Source: Soehngenia sp035406565
Lineage (GTDB): Bacteria > Bacillota > Clostridia > Tissierellales > Tissierellaceae
DNA: 33,248 nucleotides
Assembly (NCBI GenBank): GCA_035406565.1
Contig: DAONLG010000003.1
Span: 1-33,248, forward strand
Direction: 5' to 3'
The notes beneath the pieces were generated by a model that made no database searches, was not told the DNA's origin, and saw only the letters and a program-made list of their open reading frames with translations. The translations under genes and the position numbers were made by a program. The first letter of the stretch is position 1; each line of letters opens with the position of its first letter. Of this stretch, positions 1 through 6,369 are shown in pieces.

Positions 1-700
1 CCACAATGCTCACAATCATTACCATAAAAAGAAAGCTAGTCCCACATCTTGGGTGCAGGATTGAAAATTTCTTGACATTTTCTACTGTCAATGGTACTCC
101 ATTTTCGTAAGCATGTATGCTTTTATGCTCTGCACCATGATATTCAAAGACTCTTCTTACATCTTCTAATTTTGATACCCAGACTACATATAAGAAGAAA
201 ATAAAAATCCTTATAAATCCTTCGATTAAATTCAGCAAAATCGAACTTTCAATCCTATTGACAAATAAATTAGTTAAAAAGTTTGGTAAAATCATAAATA
301 CAATGACAGCTATAGCTATTGACAAAAATACAGTTAGACTCATCGCTACATCATCTGCTTTTTCTTTGAATATTCTATTAAACAGACTCTCTTTTTCTTG
401 TGTTTTAGTTTCATTTGGATTTTCATCAAAAAATTCAGCTGAATACATCAAAGCACTCATTCCGACTTTAAGCGAGTCTACTAACCCCAGCATCCCCCTG
501 ATTATTGGAAGTGATGTAATTTTATTTTTTTTATTAAGCGGCAGAGATTTTTCCACTTTTAAATCTATTTGACCATCAGGTTTTCTAACTGCAATTGAAA
601 CTTTTTCAGGGCCCCTCATTAGAATTCCCTCAATTAAAGCTTGTCCACCTATCGATGTCTTATGAATTGGTTTTGATATCACATTTATATTTTCAGACAT
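1..700 (-). CDS. yqhQ: YqhQ-like DUF1385 membrane protein, 3' end cut off by the window
   Basis: The reading frame opens at the ATG at 700-698 behind a good ribosome binding site (GAGGGG) and stays open to the window edge, so about 233 residues are visible and the C-terminus is missing. Near the start is a GGQALIEGILMRGP-type segment, followed by hydrophobic segments and, close to the edge, EYHGAEHKSI and HPRCGTSFLF, which are hallmarks of the DUF1385/YqhQ family. The biochemical role of this family is not established; it is often listed as a predicted metal-dependent membrane protein. In clostridia it commonly sits with rpmE, prmC and prfA, matching the rpmE neighbour here. A terminator lies just upstream, so expression may depend on read-through. 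Confidence 0.85.
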   Translation of the reverse strand, partial: MSENINVISKPIHKTSIGGQALIEGILMRGPEKVSIAVRKPDGQIDLKVEKSLPLNKKNKITSLPIIRGMLGLVDSLKVGMSALMYSAEFFDENPNETKTQEKESLFNRIFKEKADDVAMSLTVFLSIAIAVIVFMILPNFLTNLFVNRIESSILLNLIEGFIRIFIFFLYVVWVSKLEDVRRVFEYHGAEHKSIHAYENGVPLTVENVKKFSILHPRCGTSFLFMVMIVSIV

Positions 701-716
701 TTTATTCTTCCCCTCT

Positions 717-751
717 AAAAAAATAAGGTTAGATGCACACGCAGCTAACCT
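717..751 (-). terminator. Rho-independent terminator between rpmE and yqhQ
   Basis: On the minus strand AGGTTAG (751-745) pairs with CTAACCT (732-726) around a 12-base loop and is followed by TTATTTTTTT. It lies 14 bases after the rpmE stop. The T-run abuts the yqhQ ribosome binding site, so it may act as a partial terminator that lowers yqhQ expression relative to rpmE. Confidence 0.7.
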
Positions 752-764
752 AGTCTTTGAGAAA

Positions 765-965
765 TTAGTCGATATTGTATTTCTTCTTAAATTTCTCTAC
801 ACGTCCACCTCTTTCAACAAGCTTTTGTTTGCCTGTAAAGAATGGGTGGCATTCTGAACAAATTTCTACTCTTAGCTCATCTTTTGTTGAGCCTGTTGTA
901 AAAGTATTTCCACAAGCACAAGTGACTGTTGCTTGTTTGTATTCTGGATGAATATTTGGTTTCAT
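765..965 (-). CDS. rpmE: Ribosomal protein bL31 (zinc-binding form)
   Basis: A 66-residue large-subunit protein that contributes to the bridge between ribosomal subunits. It begins MKPNIHPEY and carries four cysteines (C16, C18, C36, C39 in TCACG and CSECHPFFTGKQ), the zinc-binding C+ form of L31. The start at 965 is preferred over an in-frame start at 998 because AGAGGTGA lies 7 bases ahead and because MKPNIHPEY is the usual N-terminus. It follows rho, as in Bacillus and clostridia, but also has a promoter of its own immediately after the rho stop codon and a terminator after the gene. Confidence 0.95.
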   Translation of the reverse strand: MKPNIHPEYKQATVTCACGNTFTTGSTKDELRVEICSECHPFFTGKQKLVERGGRVEKFKKKYNID

Positions 966-970
966 TCTTT

Positions 971-988
971 TCACCTCTCTTCGAAGAG
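971..988 (-). promoter_or_regulatory. Small hairpin overlapping the rpmE ribosome binding site
   Basis: The leader RNA contains the self-complementary 12-mer CTCTTCGAAGAG (988-977), directly continuous with the Shine-Dalgarno AGAGAGGTGA (980-971). Folding as CUCU-UCGA-AGAG would cover the start of the Shine-Dalgarno sequence. L31 leaders with autoregulatory structures are known in several phyla; whether this is one is inference. Confidence 0.35.
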
Positions 989-1022
989 TTTCGTACATTT
1001 AACTCTAAACATCAGCTAAATT

Positions 1023-1051
1023 ATTGTACCACAAAAATTTATTTATTTCAA
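1023..1051 (-). promoter_or_regulatory. Sigma-A-type promoter for rpmE
   Basis: TTGAAA (1051-1046), a 17-base spacer, then TACAAT (1028-1023) on the minus strand. It starts directly after the rho stop codon, giving a leader of about 55 bases before rpmE. Confidence 0.6.
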
Positions 1052-2455
1052 CTATAACCAAATTTTATTTCTCATTTCTTCAATAAATTCTTCATTGGTC
1101 TTCGTTGATACAATTTTGTTTATTAAAAATTCAGTTACCTCTTGAGTAGATGCATTCCCAAAAGCTTTTCTCATAGCCCATACTGTTTCTAATTCTTTTT
1201 GGCTCATCAGAAGTTCTTCTTTTCTAGTACCTGATTTGTATATATCTATAGCAGGGAATATCCTCTTTTCAGATAACTTTCTATCTAGGTGAATTTCCAT
1301 ATTTCCTGTGCCCTTGAACTCTTCAAAGATTACATCGTCCATTCTGCTTCCTGTTTCAACTAAAGCTGTAGCAAGTATAGTGAGGCTTCCACCTTCTTCT
1401 AAATTTCTTGCTGCTCCGAAAAATCTCTTAGGTTTGTGAAGTGCTCCTGGATCAAGCCCTCCAGATAGAGTTCTTCCAGTAGGAGGAATACTTAAATTAT
1501 AAGCTCTTGCAAGTCTAGTTATGCTATCTAAAAGGATCACTACATCTTTCCCATGCTCTACAAGTCGCTTTGCTCTTTCTAAAACCATTTCAGCAACTCT
1601 CGTATGATTTTTAGGAAGTTCATCAAAAGTTGAGTAAATAACTTCACCCTTAACAGACCTCTTCATGTCTGTTACTTCTTCAGGTCTTTCATCTATGAGC
1701 AAGATTATCATTTCCACTTCAGGATGGTTTTTTGCAATCCCGTTTGCTATCATCTTTAGAAGAGTTGTCTTACCTGCCTTTGGAGGGGAAACTATCATAC
1801 CCCTTTGGCCTTTTCCAATAGGGGCAACCAAGTCTATTATTCGGGTAGCGTATTCTGTAGGACTTGTTTCGAGTCTTAATCTCTCATTAGGATAAATTGG
1901 AGTTAAGCTTTCAAAGTCAGGTCTGTTGATTGCTGTGGCAGGAGGCATGTCATTAACCGCTTTTACGTATAATAAAGCGCTGAATTTTTCCCCTTGTTTG
2001 GGAGGCCTTGTTATCCCAGTTATTTTGTCTCCAGTCTGAAGATGAAATCTTCTTATTTGAGAAGGGGAGATGTATATATCATCATCCCCCGGCATATAGT
2101 TTTGGCGTCTTAAAAAACCATATCCATCTGTATGAAGCTCTAGTATTCCTTCTGCTAAATCAATATCCTCTAGTTGCTCCATTTCAACACTTGCATTTTC
2201 AGATAGATCTTCTATATCCATGTCTTTTATGTCTATTTTAACGTCTTCTTTAGTTTCATCTTCATTTTCTAATCCGTCATCAGCCACGCCATCGTATATA
2301 TCCAATTCTTCAAAAGAATCTTCATAAGGATCTTTCCCCATAATTAGGTTTATTAGCTCTTCCTTCTTGTATTTATAGTAGCCTGGGATATTGTATGCTT
2401 TTGCAATTTCTCTTAATTCTTGTAATTTCTTACTGTATAAAATATCCTGATCCAA
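1052..2455 (-). CDS. rho: Transcription termination factor Rho
   Basis: Hexameric RNA helicase that ends transcription of untranslated RNA. Counting from an in-frame GTG at 2461, residues 1-45 form the Rho_N helical domain, 46-100 an unusually acidic Asp/Glu-rich insertion, about 102-170 the cold-shock-type RNA-binding domain (DGYGFLR), then the RecA-like motor with Walker A PPKAGKTT (226-233), Walker B VVILLDSITRLARAYN (307-322) and SGGLDPGALHKPKRFFGAAR (333-352). The GTG is only one base from the Shine-Dalgarno AAGAGG, while a TTG two codons later (2455) has a 7-base spacing, so TTG is the likelier start (467 residues). It lies 18 bases after glpX in the fsa-glpX-rho series, the order also seen in Bacillus. 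Confidence 0.95.
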   Translation of the reverse strand: MDQDILYSKKLQELREIAKAYNIPGYYKYKKEELINLIMGKDPYEDSFEELDIYDGVADDGLENEDETKEDVKIDIKDMDIEDLSENASVEMEQLEDIDLAEGILELHTDGYGFLRRQNYMPGDDDIYISPSQIRRFHLQTGDKITGITRPPKQGEKFSALLYVKAVNDMPPATAINRPDFESLTPIYPNERLRLETSPTEYATRIIDLVAPIGKGQRGMIVSPPKAGKTTLLKMIANGIAKNHPEVEMIILLIDERPEEVTDMKRSVKGEVIYSTFDELPKNHTRVAEMVLERAKRLVEHGKDVVILLDSITRLARAYNLSIPPTGRTLSGGLDPGALHKPKRFFGAARNLEEGGSLTILATALVETGSRMDDVIFEEFKGTGNMEIHLDRKLSEKRIFPAIDIYKSGTRKEELLMSQKELETVWAMRKAFGNASTQEVTEFLINKIVSTKTNEEFIEEMRNKIWL

Positions 2456-2473
2456 GTTCACACCTCTTAACTA

Positions 2474-3442
2474 TTATTTTGCATATCCAGGTTTTTTATC
2501 GAGTTGATGTATTGATTTTATAAATCTTACAGTACCTGTTTCTGCTCTTAACACTAATGTTTCAGTAGTCGCTTTGTTGTTGTCTAAGTACTTTACTCCT
2601 GCCAAAAGTTCGCCATAAGTAACTCCAGTTGCAGAAAACGCTACTTCATTTCCTTTTACTAAATCATCTATATAGTAGACCTTATCTAAATCTACTCCCA
2701 TTTTTTTGCATCTTTCTATTTGTGCTTCATCTTCGGGCAGCAATATTCCTTGGATTTCTCCTCCTAAACATTTGAGTGCACATGCTGCTAATACTCCCTC
2801 TGGTGCTCCTCCGCTGCCTAATAGTATATCCACATTTGCTTCTTCAAAACAAGTATTCATAGCCCCTAAGACATCACCATCAGTTATGAATTTAATTCTA
2901 GCACCAGCTTCTCTTATTTCTTTAACTAGATCTTTGTGTCTTTCTCTATCTAAGACACATACAGTGACCTCTGATACATTTTTATTGAGAGCTCTTGAAA
3001 CATTTAATATGTTCTCTTTAACAGAAGCCTTGATGTCAATTACCCCTTTAGCCTTTGGGCCCACAGCGATTTTGTTCATGTACATATCTGGGGCATTTAG
3101 TAAGCACCCTCTTGGTGCAACCGCCACAACAGATATAGCATTCGGATACCCATTTGCCACAGATTGTGTGCCATCCAGTGGATCAACTGCAATATCTACC
3201 TTTATGCAGCCTTCAGTTGAGTGACCTATTTGTTCACCGATATATAGCATAGGAGCTTCATCCATTTCACCTTCTCCTATTACTACAACTCCGTCGATGT
3301 TTATCGTGTCAAACATTCTTCTCATCGCATCGACCGCTAACTGATCTGCCTCATTTTTATCTCCTCTACCCATGAGTTTTGCACTAGCTAGTGCAGCAGC
3401 CTCAGTTACTCTGGCTAAATTAATCGCAAGACTTCTATCCAT
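2474..3442 (-). CDS. glpX: Fructose-1,6-bisphosphatase, class II (GlpX)
   Basis: A 322-residue enzyme expected to convert fructose-1,6-bisphosphate to fructose-6-phosphate in gluconeogenesis; some homologues also act on sedoheptulose bisphosphate. Class II motifs are clear: GEGEMDEAPMLYIGE (56-70) and DPLDGT (87-92) for the metal and phosphate site, and a later GGAPEGV. Length is normal for the family (about 320). The start has a strong GGGGGAG site. It is 11 bases downstream of fsa and 12 bases upstream of the first possible rho start, so the three genes are probably cotranscribed. Confidence 0.93.
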   Translation of the reverse strand: MDRSLAINLARVTEAAALASAKLMGRGDKNEADQLAVDAMRRMFDTINIDGVVVIGEGEMDEAPMLYIGEQIGHSTEGCIKVDIAVDPLDGTQSVANGYPNAISVVAVAPRGCLLNAPDMYMNKIAVGPKAKGVIDIKASVKENILNVSRALNKNVSEVTVCVLDRERHKDLVKEIREAGARIKFITDGDVLGAMNTCFEEANVDILLGSGGAPEGVLAACALKCLGGEIQGILLPEDEAQIERCKKMGVDLDKVYYIDDLVKGNEVAFSATGVTYGELLAGVKYLDNNKATTETLVLRAETGTVRFIKSIHQLDKKPGYAK

Positions 3443-3453
3443 TTTTCTCCCCC

Positions 3454-4101
3454 TTATTTAGTTTTAACTCCTTCCCAGTCCTTTAAGAACCTTTCAATAC
3501 CACTATCAGTCAATGGGTGATTTAACATTTGCATAAATACTTTATATGGTATCGTTGCAATATGTGCCCCAGCTTTTGCTGATTCGATTACGTGCATAGG
3601 ATGTCTTATGCTTGCAGCAATTACCTCCGTTTTAATCGAATAATTGTTAAATATTTGAACTATATCTTTGATAAGTGGTATTCCTTCAGTACTTATATCG
3701 TCAAGCCTTCCAATAAATGGGCTTACGAAATTAGCTCCAGCTTTTGCTGCCAGCAAAGCTTGATTAGGAGTAAAAACAAGGGTTACATTTGTCTTTATGC
3801 CCTCTTTTGATAAAATGCTCACTGCTTTAAGTCCTTCTTTTGTCATAGGGACTTTGATTGTGATATTTTTGTGGATTTTTGAAAGCTCCCTTGCCTCTTT
3901 TAGCATGCCTTCTTTTTCGAGTGAAATCACCTCTGCGCTTATAGGTCCATCTACAATCTTTGTTATTTCTTCAACAACTTCTTCAAAAACTCTTCCTTCC
4001 TTGGCAATCAAGCTTGGATTGGTCGTTACACCGCTTAGCACTCCCCAACTATTGACTTCTTTAATCTCATCAATATTTGCCGTGTCGATAAATAGCTTCA
4101 T
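3454..4101 (-). CDS. fsa: Transaldolase / fructose-6-phosphate aldolase family (TalC/FSA type)
   Basis: A 215-residue TIM-barrel aldolase of the small transaldolase class. It begins MKLFIDTANIDEIKEV, has GVTTNPSLIAKEG (24-36), and the Schiff-base lysine falls in NITIKVPMTKEG at K83, as expected. Members are either transaldolases of the pentose phosphate pathway or fructose-6-phosphate aldolases, and sequence reading alone does not settle which. The Bacillus counterpart in the same neighbourhood (ywjH) is called a transaldolase. It is the first gene of the fsa-glpX-rho series, with AAGGAG 7 bases ahead of the ATG. I found no convincing promoter in the 117 bases upstream, although one must lie after the palindrome at 4219-4252 or further up. 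Confidence 0.88.
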   Translation of the reverse strand: MKLFIDTANIDEIKEVNSWGVLSGVTTNPSLIAKEGRVFEEVVEEITKIVDGPISAEVISLEKEGMLKEARELSKIHKNITIKVPMTKEGLKAVSILSKEGIKTNVTLVFTPNQALLAAKAGANFVSPFIGRLDDISTEGIPLIKDIVQIFNNYSIKTEVIAASIRHPMHVIESAKAGAHIATIPYKVFMQMLNHPLTDSGIERFLKDWEGVKTK

Positions 4102-4218
4102 AATTATTCTCCTTTCAGTGGATATTAATAGAGCAATTTAATTTAAAACGACCTGCATATAAAAAAGGAATAATATGTGATTAAATACGAGCGCCCTATA
4201 TACAAGCCTATAGAAAAG

Positions 4219-4252
4219 ATAATTGATACTAAGAATTCTTAGTATCAATTAT
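4219..4252 (-). terminator. 34-base perfect palindrome, probable terminator after kce
   Basis: Both arms are exact: the left arm ATAATTGATACTAAGAA is followed directly by its reverse complement. It begins 20 bases after the kce stop and is followed on the minus strand by CTTTTC. It is AT-rich with only a short T-run, so a weak terminator or an operator-like site for fsa are both possible. Confidence 0.5.
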
Positions 4253-4272
4253 ATCACATCTGTTTAAAATGT

Positions 4273-5097
4273 TTAAGCGTTTAATGGTTTTAATCCTAAT
4301 ATTTCTCTAGCTTCATTTGGAGTAGCGATTTCTCTTCCCAATTCTTTGGCGATTCTTACAACTTTTTCAACTAATTCACCATTGGATTTTGCTAAAACTC
4401 CTTTTGAAATATAAGTATTGTCTTCAAACCCAACTCTTACATGTCCACCCATTACTATAGCTAATGCTGCCATAGGAAATTGATTTTTGCCAATGCCTGC
4501 AACTGTCCAAGTAGATCCTGCTGGAATTGAGTCAACAAGAAATGCTAAATCTCTAGCAGTAGCTGTCATTTGCACTCCTAAAACAAAATCAAAATGCATT
4601 GGTGCTTTTATAAAACCTTGTTTATGATATTTTATAGCATAATCTACCATTCCCTTGTCAAAAACTTCTATCTCGGGTTTTATATTTCTTTGATTCATGA
4701 TAGTTGCGAAATTTTTAATCGTATTTTCCGTATTTACAAATATTTCATCTCCGCCAAAGTTCAATGTTCCACAGTCAAGAGTTGCCATTTCAGGATATAA
4801 TTCTGTTGGTTGAAGTCTTTCCTCGTCTGTCATGCCTACTGCGCCACCAGTTGATGGTTGTATGATTACATCTGGGCATTTTGCTCTAATTGCGTCCATG
4901 CACTCTTTAAATCTCTCTTTTCTTTGAGTTGGAGTCCCGTCATCTTCTCTAACATGAAGGTGAATAATGCTTGCTCCAGCTTTATAAGCACTTTCTGCTT
5001 CTCTAGCTATTTCCTCTACTGTATAGGGAACACTAGGATTGTTTTCTTTTGTTACTTCAGCACCACAAATTGCAGCAGTTATTATAAGTTTATCCAT
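4273..5097 (-). CDS. kce: 3-keto-5-aminohexanoate cleavage enzyme (BKACE family)
   Basis: A zinc-dependent TIM-barrel enzyme of about 274 residues. In anaerobic lysine fermentation Kce converts 3-keto-5-aminohexanoate plus acetyl-CoA to acetoacetate and 3-aminobutyryl-CoA. Visible motifs are GAEVTKENNPSVPYT near the N-terminus, the HLHVRE metal site (H46 and H48 from the chosen start), QPSTGG, and GGHVRVGFEDN near residue 220. The ATG at 5097 is preferred over the in-frame GTG at 5106 because AGAGG lies 8 bases ahead and the numbering then fits the family. The partner kal ends 12 bases upstream. BKACE proteins act on many beta-keto acids, but the pairing with kal favours the lysine pathway. 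Confidence 0.85.
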   Translation of the reverse strand: MDKLIITAAICGAEVTKENNPSVPYTVEEIAREAESAYKAGASIIHLHVREDDGTPTQRKERFKECMDAIRAKCPDVIIQPSTGGAVGMTDEERLQPTELYPEMATLDCGTLNFGGDEIFVNTENTIKNFATIMNQRNIKPEIEVFDKGMVDYAIKYHKQGFIKAPMHFDFVLGVQMTATARDLAFLVDSIPAGSTWTVAGIGKNQFPMAALAIVMGGHVRVGFEDNTYISKGVLAKSNGELVEKVVRIAKELGREIATPNEAREILGLKPLNA

Positions 5098-5109
5098 CTT
5101 ATTCACCTC

Positions 5110-5493
5110 TTATTTTCTTTTTTTATCTTTTGGAACTACGCAAGTACCTTCAGCTACACAAACTACAATTGGTTCTTCTAACACATCACATGCTGAATCA
5201 TTTATATCAGGTCTAGCTTGAATTACTTTTCTAGCTTCAAATCTCATCTTTCTTGAAGTATTTCCCACACTTACTATTTCTCCATGAGCTTCAATATAAT
5301 CTCCTGCAAATACCGGAGCTTTAAATTCCACTTTGTCATATGCTACAAATAGTCCTTCATCTCCATCTAATCTGATGAGTAGTTCTGTAGCCACATCCCC
5401 AAAAAGTCCTAACATCCTCGCACCATCAACTAAATTCCCACCGTAGTGAGCATCGTGTGCACTCATTCTCATTCTTATCATAGCTTTTTCCAT
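5110..5493 (-). CDS. kal: 3-aminobutyryl-CoA ammonia-lyase (hot-dog fold)
   Basis: A 127-residue hot-dog-fold protein expected to remove ammonia from 3-aminobutyryl-CoA to give crotonyl-CoA, the step after Kce in lysine fermentation. The N-terminal segment MSAHDAHYGGNLVDGA is characteristic of Kal, and the FKAPVFAGDYIEAHGEI stretch is the usual hot-dog strand pattern. The ribosome binding site AGGAGG sits 7 bases ahead of the ATG. It is the first gene of a two-gene operon with kce, read from an extended -10 promoter. The other genes of the pathway (kamA, kamDE, kdd and the CoA-transferase) are not in the window. Confidence 0.85.
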   Translation of the reverse strand: MEKAMIRMRMSAHDAHYGGNLVDGARMLGLFGDVATELLIRLDGDEGLFVAYDKVEFKAPVFAGDYIEAHGEIVSVGNTSRKMRFEARKVIQARPDINDSACDVLEEPIVVCVAEGTCVVPKDKKRK

Positions 5494-5526
5494 AATAATT
5501 CCTCCTATTATTTGATCTTTGTCTTA

Positions 5527-5535
5527 ATTATAACA
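5527..5535 (-). promoter_or_regulatory. Extended -10 promoter for kal-kce
   Basis: TGTTATAAT on the minus strand, a TGn-extended consensus -10, 33 bases ahead of the kal ATG. No good -35 is visible, which fits an extended -10 promoter. Confidence 0.45.
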
Positions 5536-5597
5536 TATAGAAAACGTTTCTTCTAGATGAATAAAATTTACTGATATTTACAATTTTCGTAAACATT

Positions 5598-5626
5598 TTG
5601 TAACTACTTGCAGCTCTAAGTATGAT
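5598..5626 (+). promoter_or_regulatory. Sigma-A-type promoter for the ABC/CARDB operon
   Basis: TTGTAA (5598-5603), a 17-base spacer, then TATGAT (5621-5626), about 30 bases before the ABC ATPase start. It is divergent from the kal promoter. Confidence 0.6.
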
Positions 5627-5658
5627 AAACTAATTAAAAGATCAGGAGGTGATTTATT

Positions 5659-6369
5659 CTGAATGAAATAATAATAACCAAAAACCTAAGAAAAGTATAT
5701 AAAATGGGCGATGAAAAGATAATTGCTTTAAATGATGTAAATTTAGAAATTTATAGGAAAGAAATTATATGTATAATTGGCACTTCAGGTTCTGGAAAAA
5801 GTACACTGTTAAATATGATGGCAGGACTTGAAAAACCGACCAAGGGTGAAATAATTATCAATAATATGCATTTAGAAAAAATGAATGAAAAGCAATTGAC
5901 TAAATTTAGACAAAAAAATATCGGTTTTGTGTTCCAATCGTACAATCTTATCCCAACGCTTACCGCATTGGAAAATGTGAGCTTAGTCCTTACCTTTAGA
6001 GGAGTCCCCAGAAAAGTACGTGAAAAAAAAGCTACAGAAATGCTCAAAAATGTAGGATTAGGTAAAAGGTTACATCACAAACCATCTGAAATGAGTGGAG
6101 GTCAGCAGCAAAGAGTGAGCATTGCAAGAGCTTTTGTCGGAAATCCAAAGATTGTGTTTGCAGATGAGCCTACGGGCAACTTAGACACAAAGACCTCTTT
6201 TGAAATAATGGATCTAGTGACAAATATGGCGAAAGACTTAAATCAAACTTTAGTAATAGTAACTCATGACGATGAAATCTCAAGCTATGCGAATAGAATA
6301 TTTCACATGAGAGACGGAAAAATCGAAAAGGTAGAAGAACTACCACTTAAAGGAGATGTTGTCAATTGA
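5659..6369 (+). CDS. ABC transporter ATPase, LolD/MacB type, probable CTG start
   Basis: ATPase subunit of a MacB/LolD-type ABC system. From the CTG start it has 236 residues with Walker A GTSGSGKST (41-49), a Q-loop in FVFQSYNLIPTLTALENV, signature MSGGQQQRV, Walker B IVFADEPTGNLD and the H-loop VTHD. An ATG at 5704 would leave no ribosome binding site and remove the usual first strand. Upstream in frame, IIITKNLRKVYKM continues the normal family N-terminus, and a perfect AGGAGGTGA (5644-5652) stands 9 bases before CTG at 5659; the only other close candidate is ATT at 5656. Its stop codon overlaps the next gene's TTG start (TTGA), so the genes are translationally coupled. Confidence 0.9.
   Translation: MNEIIITKNLRKVYKMGDEKIIALNDVNLEIYRKEIICIIGTSGSGKSTLLNMMAGLEKPTKGEIIINNMHLEKMNEKQLTKFRQKNIGFVFQSYNLIPTLTALENVSLVLTFRGVPRKVREKKATEMLKNVGLGKRLHHKPSEMSGGQQQRVSIARAFVGNPKIVFADEPTGNLDTKTSFEIMDLVTNMAKDLNQTLVIVTHDDEISSYANRIFHMRDGKIEKVEELPLKGDVVN

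Noticed and set aside
2706..3224. 172-codon open frame opposite glpX
   Set aside because: It is antisense to a clear glpX, has no family features, and its composition mirrors the coding strand.
4102..4218. Promoter for fsa
   Set aside because: Several AT-rich -10-like hexamers occur, but none has an acceptable -35 at 16-18 bases.
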